From: Clostridium sp. chh4-2 | GTDB taxonomy: Bacteria; Bacillota; Clostridia; Lachnospirales; Lachnospiraceae | Direction: 5' to 3' | Length of the DNA stretch: 64,000 nt | Assembly (NCBI RefSeq): GCF_002899675.1 | Contig: NZ_PKUU01000009.1 | Coordinates: forward strand, 1-64,000 | Part shown: one piece after another, positions 35,580-45,108 of the stretch | Layout of the letters: each line of letters opens with the position of its first letter | How positions within the stretch are numbered: the stretch's first letter is position 1 | Notes under the pieces: generated by a model | Database searches by the model: none | The model's input: the letters and a program-made list of their open reading frames with translations, nothing else | Told to the model about the DNA's origin: nothing | Position numbers and translations under genes: made by a program

Positions 35580-35782
35580 AATACTTCTCCTTTGATTATT
35601 GTGTCATAACTGCTCAACCTTGAACCCTAAAATCAAGTTCTCACAGTTGGAGCATATCACTTTTGTGTTTGGAGGTAAATAGAGTTTATTATTTTTGACA
35701 ATTATTAAGAATATTAATAAAAAACTTAATAAAATAAAGTTTTGGTATGTGTTTTATTTATAATATTAAGAAACCATCTACA

Positions 35783-35811
35783 TCGACAATTATAGGATAT
35801 AATGTTATACT
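35783..35811 (+). promoter_or_regulatory. Possible promoter of exoA
   Basis: TCGACA (35783-35788), 17-bp spacer, TATACT (35806-35811), 33 bp before the exoA start. Confidence 0.4.
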
Positions 35812-35843
35812 ACTAATATCTTTATAAGCAAGGAGAAACTGTT

Positions 35844-36599
35844 ATGAAAAAAATGATATCCTGGAACGTAAATGGACTTCGTGCCTGCATGGGAAAAGGA
35901 TTTATGGATTATTTTAATGAAGCACAGGCAGATATTTTTTGTCTGCAGGAAACAAAGCTCCAGGAAGGCCAGATTGACCTTGAACTGGAGGGATATCACC
36001 AATACTGGAATTATGCAGTAAAGAAAGGTTATTCTGGAACTGCATTATTTACAAAAGAGGAACCGGTCAGCGTGGCTTATGGGCTTGGGATCGAAGAGCA
36101 TGACCAGGAAGGCCGAGTGATAACAGCTGAATTTCCGGAATATTACGTGATCACATGTTATACCCCTAACTCCCAGGACGGTTTAGCGCGCCTTCCTTAC
36201 AGAAGAAAATGGAATGAAGATTTCTTAGCCTACTGCAAGAAACTGGAAGAAAAGAAACCGGTGATCTTTTGCGGTGATTTAAATGTGGCGCATAAAGAGA
36301 TTGACCTTAAAAATCCTAAGACGAACCGGAAAAATGCCGGTTTCAGCGATGAAGAAAGAGAAGATTTTACGAAGGTGACTGAAGCTGGTTTTATCGATAC
36401 CTTCCGTTATTTTTATCCGGACCAGGAAGGAATCTATTCCTGGTGGTCTTACCGTTTCAGCGCGAGAGCCAAGAACGCCGGGTGGCGCATTGATTATTTC
36501 TGCGCGTCCGAAAGTTTGAAGGACAGGCTTGTCAGCGCGTCCATCCATACGGAAGTTATGGGATCAGACCATTGTCCGGTAGAGTTGGTGATCTCATGA
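35844..36599 (+). CDS. exoA: Exodeoxyribonuclease III (AP endonuclease)
   Basis: A 251-aa EEP-superfamily nuclease for base-excision repair. [14 protein letters not shown] near residue 7, CLQETKLQ near 33 (metal-binding Glu), [12 protein letters not shown] near 145 (Asp/Asn pair) and [11 protein letters not shown] at the end (catalytic His) are all present. Its stop overlaps the ATG of the ABC-F gene (ATGA), so the two are coupled. Confidence 0.95.
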   Translation: MKKMISWNVNGLRACMGKGFMDYFNEAQADIFCLQETKLQEGQIDLELEGYHQYWNYAVKKGYSGTALFTKEEPVSVAYGLGIEEHDQEGRVITAEFPEYYVITCYTPNSQDGLARLPYRRKWNEDFLAYCKKLEEKKPVIFCGDLNVAHKEIDLKNPKTNRKNAGFSDEEREDFTKVTEAGFIDTFRYFYPDQEGIYSWWSYRFSARAKNAGWRIDYFCASESLKDRLVSASIHTEVMGSDHCPVELVIS

Positions 36600-38398
36600 A
36601 TTTAGTGACGATAGAACATTTGACGAAATCATATACAGAGCGCCTTTTATTCGACGATACCAGCTTCAGCATGAATGAAGGCGACAAGGTGGGGATCATC
36701 GGAATCAACGGAACCGGTAAGTCCACGCTGCTTAAAATTGTGGCGGGGCTGGAAGAGCCGGATGAAGGCACCGTGACCCGGAGCAGGAACCTGGATATCC
36801 GGTATCTGCCGCAGAATCCTGTATTTGAAGAGGAAGACACGGTGTTGGGAAGCATTTTGCGGGCAAACGAAGGCCATGAGCATGTGTGGGACATCGAAAG
36901 CCAGGCAAAGACCATGCTGACCAAACTTGGAATCTTCGATTTTGATAAAAAGGCGAAACTGCTTTCCGGCGGACAGAGAAAGCGCGTGGCGCTGGCAGGA
37001 GTGCTTTTATCAAAGGCCGATCTATTGATCCTGGACGAGCCTACCAACCATTTGGACAGCAGCATGGCGGAATGGCTGGAAGATTACCTGAAAAGCTTTA
37101 AGGGAGCGCTTCTCATGATCACACATGACAGGTATTTTCTGGACAGCGTGACCAACCGGATTGTGGAACTTGATAAAGGAAAATTATATAATTACCAGAC
37201 CGGATACGAGGGATATATAGAATTAAAGGCGGAGCGCCTGGATATGGAGCAGGCCTCTGAGAGAAAGCGCCAGTCCATATTGAGGGTGGAACTGGAGTGG
37301 ATGCAGAGAGGCGCCAGAGCCCGTTCCACCAAGCAGAAAGGCCATATTCAGAGATATGAAGCGCTTCGGGACCAGAAAGGGCCTGAGGCGGATAAAGAGG
37401 TGGAGCTGGATTCTGTATACAGCCGCCTGGGGCGTACAACCGTAGAGGTAAATGATCTGTGCAAAGCATATGGCGACAAGGTCTTGATAAAAGACTTCAC
37501 ATACATTTTCCTTAAAAATGACAGGATTGGAATCATCGGACCTAACGGCAGCGGAAAATCCACGCTGATGAAGATGATTGCAGGATGGGTGGAGCCGGAT
37601 TCGGGAACCATCGATATCGGCCAGACCGTGAAGATGGGATATTTTTCCCAGGAAAATGAAGCCATGGACGAGTCCATGAAAGTGATCGATTATATTAAGG
37701 ATGCCGGAGAATACGTAAAAACAAAGGATGGAAGCATCAGCGCATCTCAGATGCTGGAACGGTTTTTATTCCCGTCCAGCGTTCAGTATACGGTGATATC
37801 CAAATTATCGGGCGGAGAGAAGCGCAGGCTGTATCTGCTTCGGATTCTGATGGAAGCTCCTAACGTGCTTTTGCTGGATGAGCCCACCAATGACCTGGAT
37901 ATCCGGACGCTTACCATATTAGAAGATTATCTGGACAGCTTTGCCGGAATCGTTATCACGGTTTCCCATGACCGCTATTTTCAGGACCGGGTGGTGCAGA
38001 GAATCTTTGCATTTGAAGGCGACGGACGGGTGGTGCAGTATGAAGGCGGATTTACCGATTATCAGGCCACATGCGAACAGAAACAATTGGAAAGCCAGCC
38101 TGTGACACAGACGGATAAAAAAGAGAAAAAATCAGAGAATACATGGAAAGAGCGCGATAAAAAACTAAAGTTTTCTTATAAAGAACAGCGGGAATGGGAC
38201 ACCATAGAGGAGGACATTGCCGGGCTTGAACAGGAGATAGAAGAGCTGGATCACCAGATTGAAGAATCTGCCAGCGATTACAGCAAACTGAACGAGCTGA
38301 TGGAGAAAAAAGGGCAAAAAGAAGCGCTTCTGGATGAAAAGATGGAGCGCTGGATATATCTGAACGAACTGGCTGAGAAGATTGCCAATCAGGGATAG
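36596..38398 (+). CDS. ABC-F family ATPase (Uup-like)
   Basis: A 600-aa soluble protein with two intact ABC domains: Walker [10 protein letters not shown] near residue 36, signature LSGGQRKR near 125, Walker [13 protein letters not shown] near 145; second set GPNGSGKST near 317, LSGGEKRR near 410, [12 protein letters not shown] near 430. The C-terminal ~70 residues form a charged coiled coil ([20 protein letters not shown]), the DNA/ribosome-binding tail of Uup-type proteins. ATG 36596 overlaps exoA's stop. Confidence 0.93.
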   Translation: MNLVTIEHLTKSYTERLLFDDTSFSMNEGDKVGIIGINGTGKSTLLKIVAGLEEPDEGTVTRSRNLDIRYLPQNPVFEEEDTVLGSILRANEGHEHVWDIESQAKTMLTKLGIFDFDKKAKLLSGGQRKRVALAGVLLSKADLLILDEPTNHLDSSMAEWLEDYLKSFKGALLMITHDRYFLDSVTNRIVELDKGKLYNYQTGYEGYIELKAERLDMEQASERKRQSILRVELEWMQRGARARSTKQKGHIQRYEALRDQKGPEADKEVELDSVYSRLGRTTVEVNDLCKAYGDKVLIKDFTYIFLKNDRIGIIGPNGSGKSTLMKMIAGWVEPDSGTIDIGQTVKMGYFSQENEAMDESMKVIDYIKDAGEYVKTKDGSISASQMLERFLFPSSVQYTVISKLSGGEKRRLYLLRILMEAPNVLLLDEPTNDLDIRTLTILEDYLDSFAGIVITVSHDRYFQDRVVQRIFAFEGDGRVVQYEGGFTDYQATCEQKQLESQPVTQTDKKEKKSENTWKERDKKLKFSYKEQREWDTIEEDIAGLEQEIEELDHQIEESASDYSKLNELMEKKGQKEALLDEKMERWIYLNELAEKIANQG

Positions 38399-38417
38399 TG
38401 AGGAGATGTGAGTTAGT

Positions 38418-40262
38418 ATGGAAGAATATAAGGTGGTTGCAGATGATAACAGAATATTTCCAATGGGACTCACGGTTACAGAAGGAGGAATCCACGTATC
38501 TGCCGAGGCTTCCGGAGACGACTGCAGCCTGGTATTGTTTCGGGAAGGACAGGAGGAACCTGATCTGCTGATCCCATTTCCAGAAGAAGGACGTATGGGA
38601 GACGTCTGGAGCATGGACATAAGCGGAATTGATATGAAGGGCCGTCTCTATTGTTTCCAATCGGCCGGAGCCCTGTTTCCCGATCCCTATGGCAGGTCCT
38701 TTGTGGGTAGAGAGACATGGGGCGATCTGGAAAATGCCGGTAAACTTTTGAAGAGCCGGGCAGAGGAAGAGAATTTTGATTGGGAAGGGGATACAACGTT
38801 ACAGATTCCTTATGAAGATATGGTGATGTACCGGATTCATGTGCGTGGATTTACCCGCCATCCATCCTCCAAAACTCACGATAAAGGCACGTTCCGGGCG
38901 GTTTTGGATAAGATTCCATATCTGAAGGAACTGGGAATCACAACCCTGGAAGTGATGCCGGTCAATGAATTCGACGAGATCATGATGCCTCCGTCCGTTG
39001 TGGGAAATCCTTACGGAATGGATCAGCCCACGGGAAAGCTTAATTACTGGGGCTATGCGCCGGGATTTTATTTTGCAGTGAAGGCGTCCTATGCATCGGG
39101 GCGGGAAAAGAGCCCTGAATGGGAGTTCAGAATGCTGGTGAAAGAACTTCACAAAGCGGGGATCGAGATCATACCGGAATTGTATTTTTCCGGCGCCGAA
39201 AGCCCTGTATTTGTGATGGATGTGGTGCGGTATTGGATTCAGGAATTTCATGTGGACGGAATTCATTTGGTTGGATTTGCACCCACGGGACTTTTGGGAA
39301 ATGATCCATATCTGAGCAGGACAAAGCTGATGTCAACCACATGGGACGGGATTTCCGGCGGGAGAACAAAACATCTTGCGGAATATAACGACGGTTTTCT
39401 TGTGGATATGAGGCGGCTGTTAAAAGGGGACGAGGATCAGATGAACAATCTGATATTCCGCACCAAACGCAATCCCAAAGATCATGGCGTGATCAATTAC
39501 ATTGCCAATACCAACGGATTTACCATGATGGACATGGTTTCTTATGATATGAAGCACAATGAGGCCAACGGCGAGAACAACCAGGACGGCAATTCCTATA
39601 ATTACAGCTGGAACTGCGGCATCGAAGGCCCGACCAGAAGAAAGAAACTTCTGGATTTGAGGAAAAAACAGATTCGTAATGCGGTTTTACTGGTCATGCT
39701 GAGCCAGGGAACCCCGCTGCTTCTGTCGGGAGACGAATTTGGCAATACAAAGAACGGAAATAACAACACCTATTGCCAGGATAATGAGACGTCCTGGCTG
39801 AACTGGAACCAGTTGAGAACAAACCGGGATTTATTCGAGTTTGTAAAGGCCGCAATCGCATTCAGGAAAAAGCATCCCGTTTTTCATATGGCAAAAGAGC
39901 CGATGGTGATGGATTATCTGTCCTGCGGACATCCGGACGTGTCCTATCACGGAGTAAAAGCCTGGTGCCCGGAATTTGAGAATTTCCGCCGCCAGATGGG
40001 AATCATGTACTGCGGGCTGTATGCGCAGAAAGAGGACGGAAAACCGGACGACTATTTCTTCGTCGCCTATAATATGCACTGGGAGCCCCATGAATTTGCG
40101 CTCCCCAATCTGCCGAAAAAGATGAAATGGCGGATTGCGCTGAATACGGATGCCAAGGAAGTAAATGGGGTATATGAGGAAGGCTTGGAAGTGCCGGCTG
40201 AGAATCAGAAACAGATTATGGTGGAAGCAAGGACGATTGTGGTCTTTATCGGAAAGGCGTGA
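38418..40262 (+). CDS. GH13 debranching-enzyme-like protein lacking all catalytic carboxylates
   Basis: A 614-aa protein with the domain order of GlgX/isoamylase-type GH13 enzymes: an N-terminal beta-sandwich, a barrel with MYRIHVRGFTRHPSS near 138 and NYWGYAPGFYFA near 209, and a C-terminal sandwich. The strongly conserved block KHNEANGENNQDG near 379 shows the family. Yet the three active-site positions are changed: nucleophile Asp in VDGFRFD reads VDGIHLV (V285), acid Glu in AEPWD reads STTWD (T307), and the HD before GFT reads TN (N366). It is likely a pseudoenzyme that binds glucan or regulates a partner. No frameshift is visible. Confidence 0.85.
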   Translation: MEEYKVVADDNRIFPMGLTVTEGGIHVSAEASGDDCSLVLFREGQEEPDLLIPFPEEGRMGDVWSMDISGIDMKGRLYCFQSAGALFPDPYGRSFVGRETWGDLENAGKLLKSRAEEENFDWEGDTTLQIPYEDMVMYRIHVRGFTRHPSSKTHDKGTFRAVLDKIPYLKELGITTLEVMPVNEFDEIMMPPSVVGNPYGMDQPTGKLNYWGYAPGFYFAVKASYASGREKSPEWEFRMLVKELHKAGIEIIPELYFSGAESPVFVMDVVRYWIQEFHVDGIHLVGFAPTGLLGNDPYLSRTKLMSTTWDGISGGRTKHLAEYNDGFLVDMRRLLKGDEDQMNNLIFRTKRNPKDHGVINYIANTNGFTMMDMVSYDMKHNEANGENNQDGNSYNYSWNCGIEGPTRRKKLLDLRKKQIRNAVLLVMLSQGTPLLLSGDEFGNTKNGNNNTYCQDNETSWLNWNQLRTNRDLFEFVKAAIAFRKKHPVFHMAKEPMVMDYLSCGHPDVSYHGVKAWCPEFENFRRQMGIMYCGLYAQKEDGKPDDYFFVAYNMHWEPHEFALPNLPKKMKWRIALNTDAKEVNGVYEEGLEVPAENQKQIMVEARTIVVFIGKA

Positions 40263-40296
40263 CAGAATTGTATTTTAACCTGTGGAATCGAAACAT

Positions 40297-40400
40297 AAAA
40301 GGGTGAACCGGAGAGAATGGCGGCGTTTTGGAGACGCGGCTTGGCTGCAGCCAAACCGCATCCCCGGATCACGCCATCCTTCCAGGTTCACCCTTTTTCA
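40297..40400 (+). terminator. Large branched terminator after the GH13-like gene
   Basis: AAAAGGGTGAACC (40297-40309) pairs with GGTTCACCCTTTT (40385-40397). Inside, GAATGGCG pairs with CGCCATCC-type text, and GCGGCTTGG with CCAAACCGC forms a sub-hairpin. It may serve both this gene and luxS on the other strand. Confidence 0.8.
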
Positions 40401-40454
40401 CTGCTTTTATCGGGAGTAAGGGAAATAATAATTAAGGCTGTATCAATAACGTTA

Positions 40455-40937
40455 TCAGCTTTCCGGATAAATCAAGTGATCGTCGTCAATCTGATAAAGG
40501 ACTTCGTTTAAGAACTTATTGGCCAAGTAATTTGCCATAGGGAGGTTCATATCCAGATAGTTTCCGCAGTCTTTGGCAGCGGCACCAGGCACCTCGTCTT
40601 TGAAATCCCGGATAAATTCAAACAGTTCAATCATGAGTGGAATGATTTCACGGGACTGGTAATCTCCGGTCATCAGAAGGTAAAAACCGGTGCGGCATCC
40701 CATCGGTCCAAAATACAGGATGCGTTCTTTCCATTGCGGGTGATTTCTTAAAAACGTAGCGGCCAGATGCTCAATGGTATGCATCTCCGCCGTATTCATA
40801 ACCGGCTCAAAATTCGGCCTGGTCATGCGGATGTCAAAGGTGGTGATGGCAGCATAGCCCGCCTGGTCTTTTCTCGATACGTAAACGCCCGGAAGCAGAT
40901 TCAAATGATTGATTGTAAAACTAGTTATCTTTTCCAC
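40455..40937 (-). CDS. luxS: S-ribosylhomocysteine lyase
   Basis: A 160-aa LuxS, which cleaves S-ribosylhomocysteine to homocysteine and the autoinducer-2 precursor. The metal site HTIEHLAATFLRNH near residue 50 and FGPMGCRTGFYLL near 78 (catalytic Cys) are intact. I chose the GTG start at 40937 because AAAGGAG lies upstream and the resulting N-terminus (MEKITSFTINHLNLLPG) and length match the family; the longer ORF has no support. Single gene. Confidence 0.94.
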   Translation of the reverse strand: MEKITSFTINHLNLLPGVYVSRKDQAGYAAITTFDIRMTRPNFEPVMNTAEMHTIEHLAATFLRNHPQWKERILYFGPMGCRTGFYLLMTGDYQSREIIPLMIELFEFIRDFKDEVPGAAAKDCGNYLDMNLPMANYLANKFLNEVLYQIDDDHLIYPES

Positions 40938-41105
40938 AGTACATAATCTCCTTTTGCAAATATCTCTACCCAGTATATCGAATACGGGGAAATAAAGCAA
41001 GGGGAGATAATGGAAGGGAGCCGGCGCTGACATAAGACGTCGTGCTGACAGCCATGGAATAGTAAAATATAATTCACCACAAACAGTTAAAGGAGGATAA
41101 GCGGA

Positions 41106-42101
41106 ATGTCACTGGAAAACAGAGAGATCAGATGGGCGGTTCTGGGCACGGGAGTGATTGCCAATGAGATGGCGCAGGCGCTTAAAAGCGGGGGAAGAAG
41201 CGTGTATGCGGTAGGAAACAGAACCCATGAAAAAGCGGTTGAATTTGCCAAAAAATACGGAATCGGGAAGGTTTATGATGATTTTCATGAGATGTTTACC
41301 GACGAAGATGTGGACGTAATCTATCTGACCACACCTCATAATACCCACATCGATTTCATGATTCAGGCGCTTTCCAATGGAAAGCATGTGATGTGTGAAA
41401 AGTCGATCACATTAAACAGTGAGGAATTGAAACGGGCGGTGGATCTGGCGCGTGAGAAGGGGCTTGTGCTGGCGGAAGCCATGACCATCTATCATATGCC
41501 CCTCTATAAGAAACTGCGTGAGATCGTGGATTCCGGCAGGCTGGGGCCGGTGAGGATGATCCAGCTGAACTTCGGAAGCTTTAAGGAATATGATATGACA
41601 AACCGCTTCTTTAACAAGGATTTGGCGGGCGGAGCTCTGCTGGATATCGGCGTTTATGCCATCTCTTTAGCCAGATATTTTATGACCTCCAAGCCGGATC
41701 AGGTGCTGTCACAGGTGAAGTATGCGCCCAGCGGGGCGGACGAGCAGTCCGGCATTCTGATGATGAACGGCCAGGGAGAGATGGCCGTTATTTCTCTGAC
41801 TCTTCACGCAAAGCAGCCGAAACGGGTGGTCATTGCATGTGAATACGCATATATTGAAATCATGGAATATCCGCGGGCGGAAAGCGCTGTGATCGTCCAC
41901 ACCCAGACCGGAGAGCGGGAAGTCATTGAGGCCGGAAGTCACGATATGGCTCTTAAATATGAGCTGGAAGATATGGAAGCGGCCATCCGTTCCGGCAGCA
42001 CCATGTTCCTGCCGTATTCCATTGACGTGATGGACATCATGACAGGGATCAGAAAAGAATGGGGAATGTATTATGACTCGGAACGGGGGAGTGAACAGTA
42101 A
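41106..42101 (+). CDS. Gfo/Idh/MocA-family oxidoreductase
   Basis: A 331-aa NAD(P)-dependent enzyme. The Rossmann motif VLGTGVIANEMAQAL lies near residue 14, the catalytic-region CEKSITLN near 98 (Lys of the EKP-like motif), and the C-terminal beta-sheet has GGALLDIGVYAI near 176. It resembles trans-dihydrodiol/glucose-fructose-oxidoreductase-like enzymes. The sugar substrate cannot be assigned. AAAGGAGGATAAGCGG precedes the ATG. Confidence 0.9.
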   Translation: MSLENREIRWAVLGTGVIANEMAQALKSGGRSVYAVGNRTHEKAVEFAKKYGIGKVYDDFHEMFTDEDVDVIYLTTPHNTHIDFMIQALSNGKHVMCEKSITLNSEELKRAVDLAREKGLVLAEAMTIYHMPLYKKLREIVDSGRLGPVRMIQLNFGSFKEYDMTNRFFNKDLAGGALLDIGVYAISLARYFMTSKPDQVLSQVKYAPSGADEQSGILMMNGQGEMAVISLTLHAKQPKRVVIACEYAYIEIMEYPRAESAVIVHTQTGEREVIEAGSHDMALKYELEDMEAAIRSGSTMFLPYSIDVMDIMTGIRKEWGMYYDSERGSEQ

Positions 42102-42157
42102 CGGAGCAGTGAACAATAGGGAGCTGTTAATAAAGCGTTAAAGGATGAGGGGAGCGA

Positions 42158-42186
42158 TTGACAAAGGGAACCCGGCATTTTATAAT
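42158..42186 (+). promoter_or_regulatory. Consensus promoter of the P-type ATPase gene
   Basis: TTGACA (42158-42163), a 17-bp spacer, TATAAT (42181-42186): both boxes match the sigma-A consensus. The mRNA would begin near 42193 and carry a ~225-nt leader containing the riboswitch. Confidence 0.88.
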
Positions 42187-42232
42187 TTAGTAAATGAATA
42201 TTTTAACTGGTGTCTGCATAGATACCACGCAG

Positions 42233-42320
42233 TTAAGAGGGAGTAGTTTTAATGCATTGTCAACATACGCGGCTGATTATAGTCTGGCGGTGCATACCTA
42301 TCGGGTTACGAGACTTTTAA
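42233..42320 (+). ncRNA. yybP-ykoY (Mn2+) riboswitch
   Basis: The leader contains the two conserved blocks of this family: GGGAGTAG (42239-42246) and TCAACATACG (42260-42269). The closing helix P1 is TTAAGAG (42233-42239) with CTTTTAA (42314-42320), including one G-U pair. Known members sense Mn2+ and usually switch on Mn2+ exporters. Here the 3' strand of P1 is also the 5' strand of the downstream terminator, so ligand binding should prevent termination (an ON switch). An upstream hairpin TTAACTG/CAGTTAA (42203-42236) competes with P1. Confidence 0.75.
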
Positions 42321-42381
42321 TGCATCTGTTTCCATAAATCTTACAGGTTTATGTGATTCGATGCATTAAAAGTCTTTTTTT
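42312..42381 (+). terminator. Riboswitch expression-platform terminator
   Basis: GACTTTTAATGCAT (42312-42325) pairs perfectly with ATGCATTAAAAGTC (42361-42374), followed by eight T's. It ends 37 nt before the ATPase start and overlaps riboswitch P1. Confidence 0.88.
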
Positions 42382-42417
42382 GTTCATACCATTAGGTATG
42401 GGAGAGGAGAGTCTGCA

Positions 42418-45024
42418 ATGAACGAATGGTTTCAGTTATCGAAGGAAGAGGTACTAAATCAGCTGAAGGCGACAACGCGCGGGCTGAATATGGATCAGGT
42501 GGATAAGCGTCGGAAAGAATTTGGAAAAAATGCGCTTATGGAAGCGGGGAGAAAGAAAACCTGGCAGGTATTTTTAGAACAATTTAAGGATTTGCTGGTA
42601 ATCATCCTGATCATCGCAGCATTGATTTCCATGGTTTCCGATAATGTGGAGAGCACGGTTGTAATTTTTGCAGTTATTATTCTGAATGCTATTTTAGGAA
42701 CCGTACAGCATCAAAAAGCGGAAAAATCGCTGGACAGTTTAAAATCACTGTCTGCGCCCGTTGCAAAAGTCATGCGGGACGGCAGAAAAGTGGAGATTCC
42801 GTCCGACCAGGTGGTTCCCGGAGATATTCTGCTTTTAGAGGCAGGAGACCTGGTGGTGGCGGATGGAAGAATTATCGAAAACTATTCGCTTCTGGTCAAT
42901 GAAAGCTCTCTGACAGGAGAGTCCGCCAATGTGGAAAAACGGGAATCTCCCATAAGAGAAAAGCAGGTTCCTTTAGCCGAGCAGTACAATATGGTATTTT
43001 CCAGCTCTCTCGTGACAGGAGGAAGGGCGGTCATCGCAGTAACGGCCATCGGAATGGATACGGAAATCGGTAAAATCGCTTCCCTTATGAATGCGACGAA
43101 AGAGAAAAAAACGCCGCTTCAGATCAGCCTTGACCAGTTCAGCGGAAAACTGGCGGCGGTGATCATGATTATCTGTGCCCTGGTATTTGTGCTCAGCATT
43201 TACCGGAAAATGCCGGTGCTGGATTCTCTCATGTTCGCAGTAGCGCTGGCGGTGGCGGCCATTCCGGAAGCGCTCAGTTCCATCGTTACCATTGTTCAGG
43301 CCATGGGTACGCAGAAGATGGCCAAGGAACATGCGATTATAAAAGATTTAAAGGCAGTGGAAAGTCTGGGCTGCGTTTCCGTAATCTGTTCGGATAAGAC
43401 CGGTACCTTGACTCAGAATAAGATGACGGTTCAGCAGGTATTTGCAGAACATAAACTCTATCAGGCCACCCACCTGGACATTACAGACCAGGTGCACCGG
43501 TATCTGATCTACGCGGCGCTTTTGGATAACGACGCGGTGTGGAGCGATGGAAAAGCTATCGGCGATCCTACGGAATTTGCGCTTTTGGAATTGGGAAAAC
43601 GTCAGGGAATCGAGGCGTCGAGGGTCAGAAGCCAGATACCAAGGCTGGATGAGATTCCGTTTGATTCAGACCGTAAGCTGATGAGCACAAAACACAACAT
43701 TGACGGAACGACAATTTTGTTTACCAAAGGTGCAATTGATGTTTTGCTGGACCGGAGTGACCGGATGCTGACTGGCAGAGGGCCAAGGGTTATGACACAG
43801 TCGGACCGCTCTGCCATCTTAGACCAGAACCAGCGCTTTTCGGAACAGGGCCTCAGGGTGTTGGCATTTGCTTACCGGGAGTGTGGTGAAATGGAGGCGA
43901 TGAGCTTAGAAAGCGAACAGGGATACACATTCCTGGGCTTGATTTCCATGATGGACCCTCCGAGACCGGAATCCAAACGGGCGGTGCAGAATGCGGTACG
44001 GGCCGGAATTAAACCGGTGATGATAACCGGAGACCATAAAGTGACGGCTTCCGCTATTGCGGAAAAGATCGGCATTATGGGCAAAAATGATATTGCGGTG
44101 ACGGGAATTGAACTGGATGAGATGAACGATCAGGAACTGGGACAGAAACTGGAGCGGATTTCCGTATATGCCAGAGTGTCGCCGGAACATAAAATCCGCA
44201 TCGTAGAAGCGTGGCAGAGGCGCGGCAACATCGTCGCCATGACAGGAGACGGTGTAAATGACGCCCCAGCGCTGAAGAAAGCGGATATCGGAGTTGCCAT
44301 GGGAATTACTGGAACGGAGGTATCGAAGGACGCCGCATCCATGATCCTGGCGGACGATAACTTTGCAACCATCATAAAAGCCGTGGAGAACGGCAGAAAT
44401 GTATACAGAAACATAAAAAATGCCATCCAGTTCCTTCTGTCCGGCAACATGGCAGGAATTTTAAGCGTGCTGTACACCTCCCTGTTGGCGCTGCCGATTC
44501 CATTTGCCCCGGTTCATTTGCTGTTCATCAACCTGCTGACTGATTCCCTGCCGGCCATCGCAATCGGCATGGAGCCGTCGGAGGAAGACCTTTTGGAGCA
44601 GAAGCCCAGAGATCCAAAAGAAGGAATTCTCACATCCAGATTCCTTGGCACTCTGTTTGTACAGGGCGGTTTGATCGCAGTCTGTACCATGATGGCATAC
44701 CATACCGGTTTAGCCACCGGAGGGGCTGCCGTAGCCAGCACCATGGCGTTCAGCACCCTGACCTTAGCCAGACTGTTCCACGGATTTAACTGCAGAAGCA
44801 CCCATTCCATCATCCGGTTGGGATTCAAGACAAACCTTTACAGCGTGATGGCATTTGAAGCCGGCGTAGTTCTCCTGGCCGCAGTGCTGTTTGTGCCCGG
44901 ACTTCAGACCCTGTTCTCCGTAGCCGATTTGACTGTGAGGCAGTTGCTTACTATCGTCGTATTCGCGGCGGTGCCGACCACAATTATCCAGGCATGGAAA
45001 ACAATTCGGGAAGCGATGCATTAG
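42418..45024 (+). CDS. P2-type cation ATPase, likely Mn2+/Ca2+ exporter
   Basis: An 868-aa cation P-type ATPase. N-terminal cation-ATPase domain, dephosphorylation motif LTGES near residue 165, M4 motif IPEALSSIVT near 281, phosphorylation site ICSDKTGTLTQ near 323, nucleotide-binding domain, hinge MTGDGVNDAPALKKADIG near 605 and six C-terminal helices. Homologues are often labelled calcium ATPases. The Mn2+ riboswitch in its leader argues that it exports Mn2+ at least in part. ATG follows GGGAGAGGAG. Confidence 0.92.
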   Translation: MNEWFQLSKEEVLNQLKATTRGLNMDQVDKRRKEFGKNALMEAGRKKTWQVFLEQFKDLLVIILIIAALISMVSDNVESTVVIFAVIILNAILGTVQHQKAEKSLDSLKSLSAPVAKVMRDGRKVEIPSDQVVPGDILLLEAGDLVVADGRIIENYSLLVNESSLTGESANVEKRESPIREKQVPLAEQYNMVFSSSLVTGGRAVIAVTAIGMDTEIGKIASLMNATKEKKTPLQISLDQFSGKLAAVIMIICALVFVLSIYRKMPVLDSLMFAVALAVAAIPEALSSIVTIVQAMGTQKMAKEHAIIKDLKAVESLGCVSVICSDKTGTLTQNKMTVQQVFAEHKLYQATHLDITDQVHRYLIYAALLDNDAVWSDGKAIGDPTEFALLELGKRQGIEASRVRSQIPRLDEIPFDSDRKLMSTKHNIDGTTILFTKGAIDVLLDRSDRMLTGRGPRVMTQSDRSAILDQNQRFSEQGLRVLAFAYRECGEMEAMSLESEQGYTFLGLISMMDPPRPESKRAVQNAVRAGIKPVMITGDHKVTASAIAEKIGIMGKNDIAVTGIELDEMNDQELGQKLERISVYARVSPEHKIRIVEAWQRRGNIVAMTGDGVNDAPALKKADIGVAMGITGTEVSKDAASMILADDNFATIIKAVENGRNVYRNIKNAIQFLLSGNMAGILSVLYTSLLALPIPFAPVHLLFINLLTDSLPAIAIGMEPSEEDLLEQKPRDPKEGILTSRFLGTLFVQGGLIAVCTMMAYHTGLATGGAAVASTMAFSTLTLARLFHGFNCRSTHSIIRLGFKTNLYSVMAFEAGVVLLAAVLFVPGLQTLFSVADLTVRQLLTIVVFAAVPTTIIQAWKTIREAMH

Positions 45025-45037
45025 TGAGAGATACTAA

Positions 45038-45068
45038 AAAGAGCGGGCCGCGGCGGCCCGCTCTTTCG
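45038..45068. terminator. Terminator after the P-type ATPase gene
   Basis: AAAGAGCGGGCCGC pairs with GCGGCCCGCTCTTT with no more than a few loop bases, 13 bp after the stop. Confidence 0.88.
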
Positions 45069-45108
45069 AGCTGTATTTCCGGTCAAAGTAAACCTAAAAT
45101 CAAAAAAA

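Noticed and set aside
36572..36596. Earlier start for the ABC-F gene
   Set aside because: It would extend into exoA. The ATGA overlap at 36596 and the family N-terminus support the shorter form.
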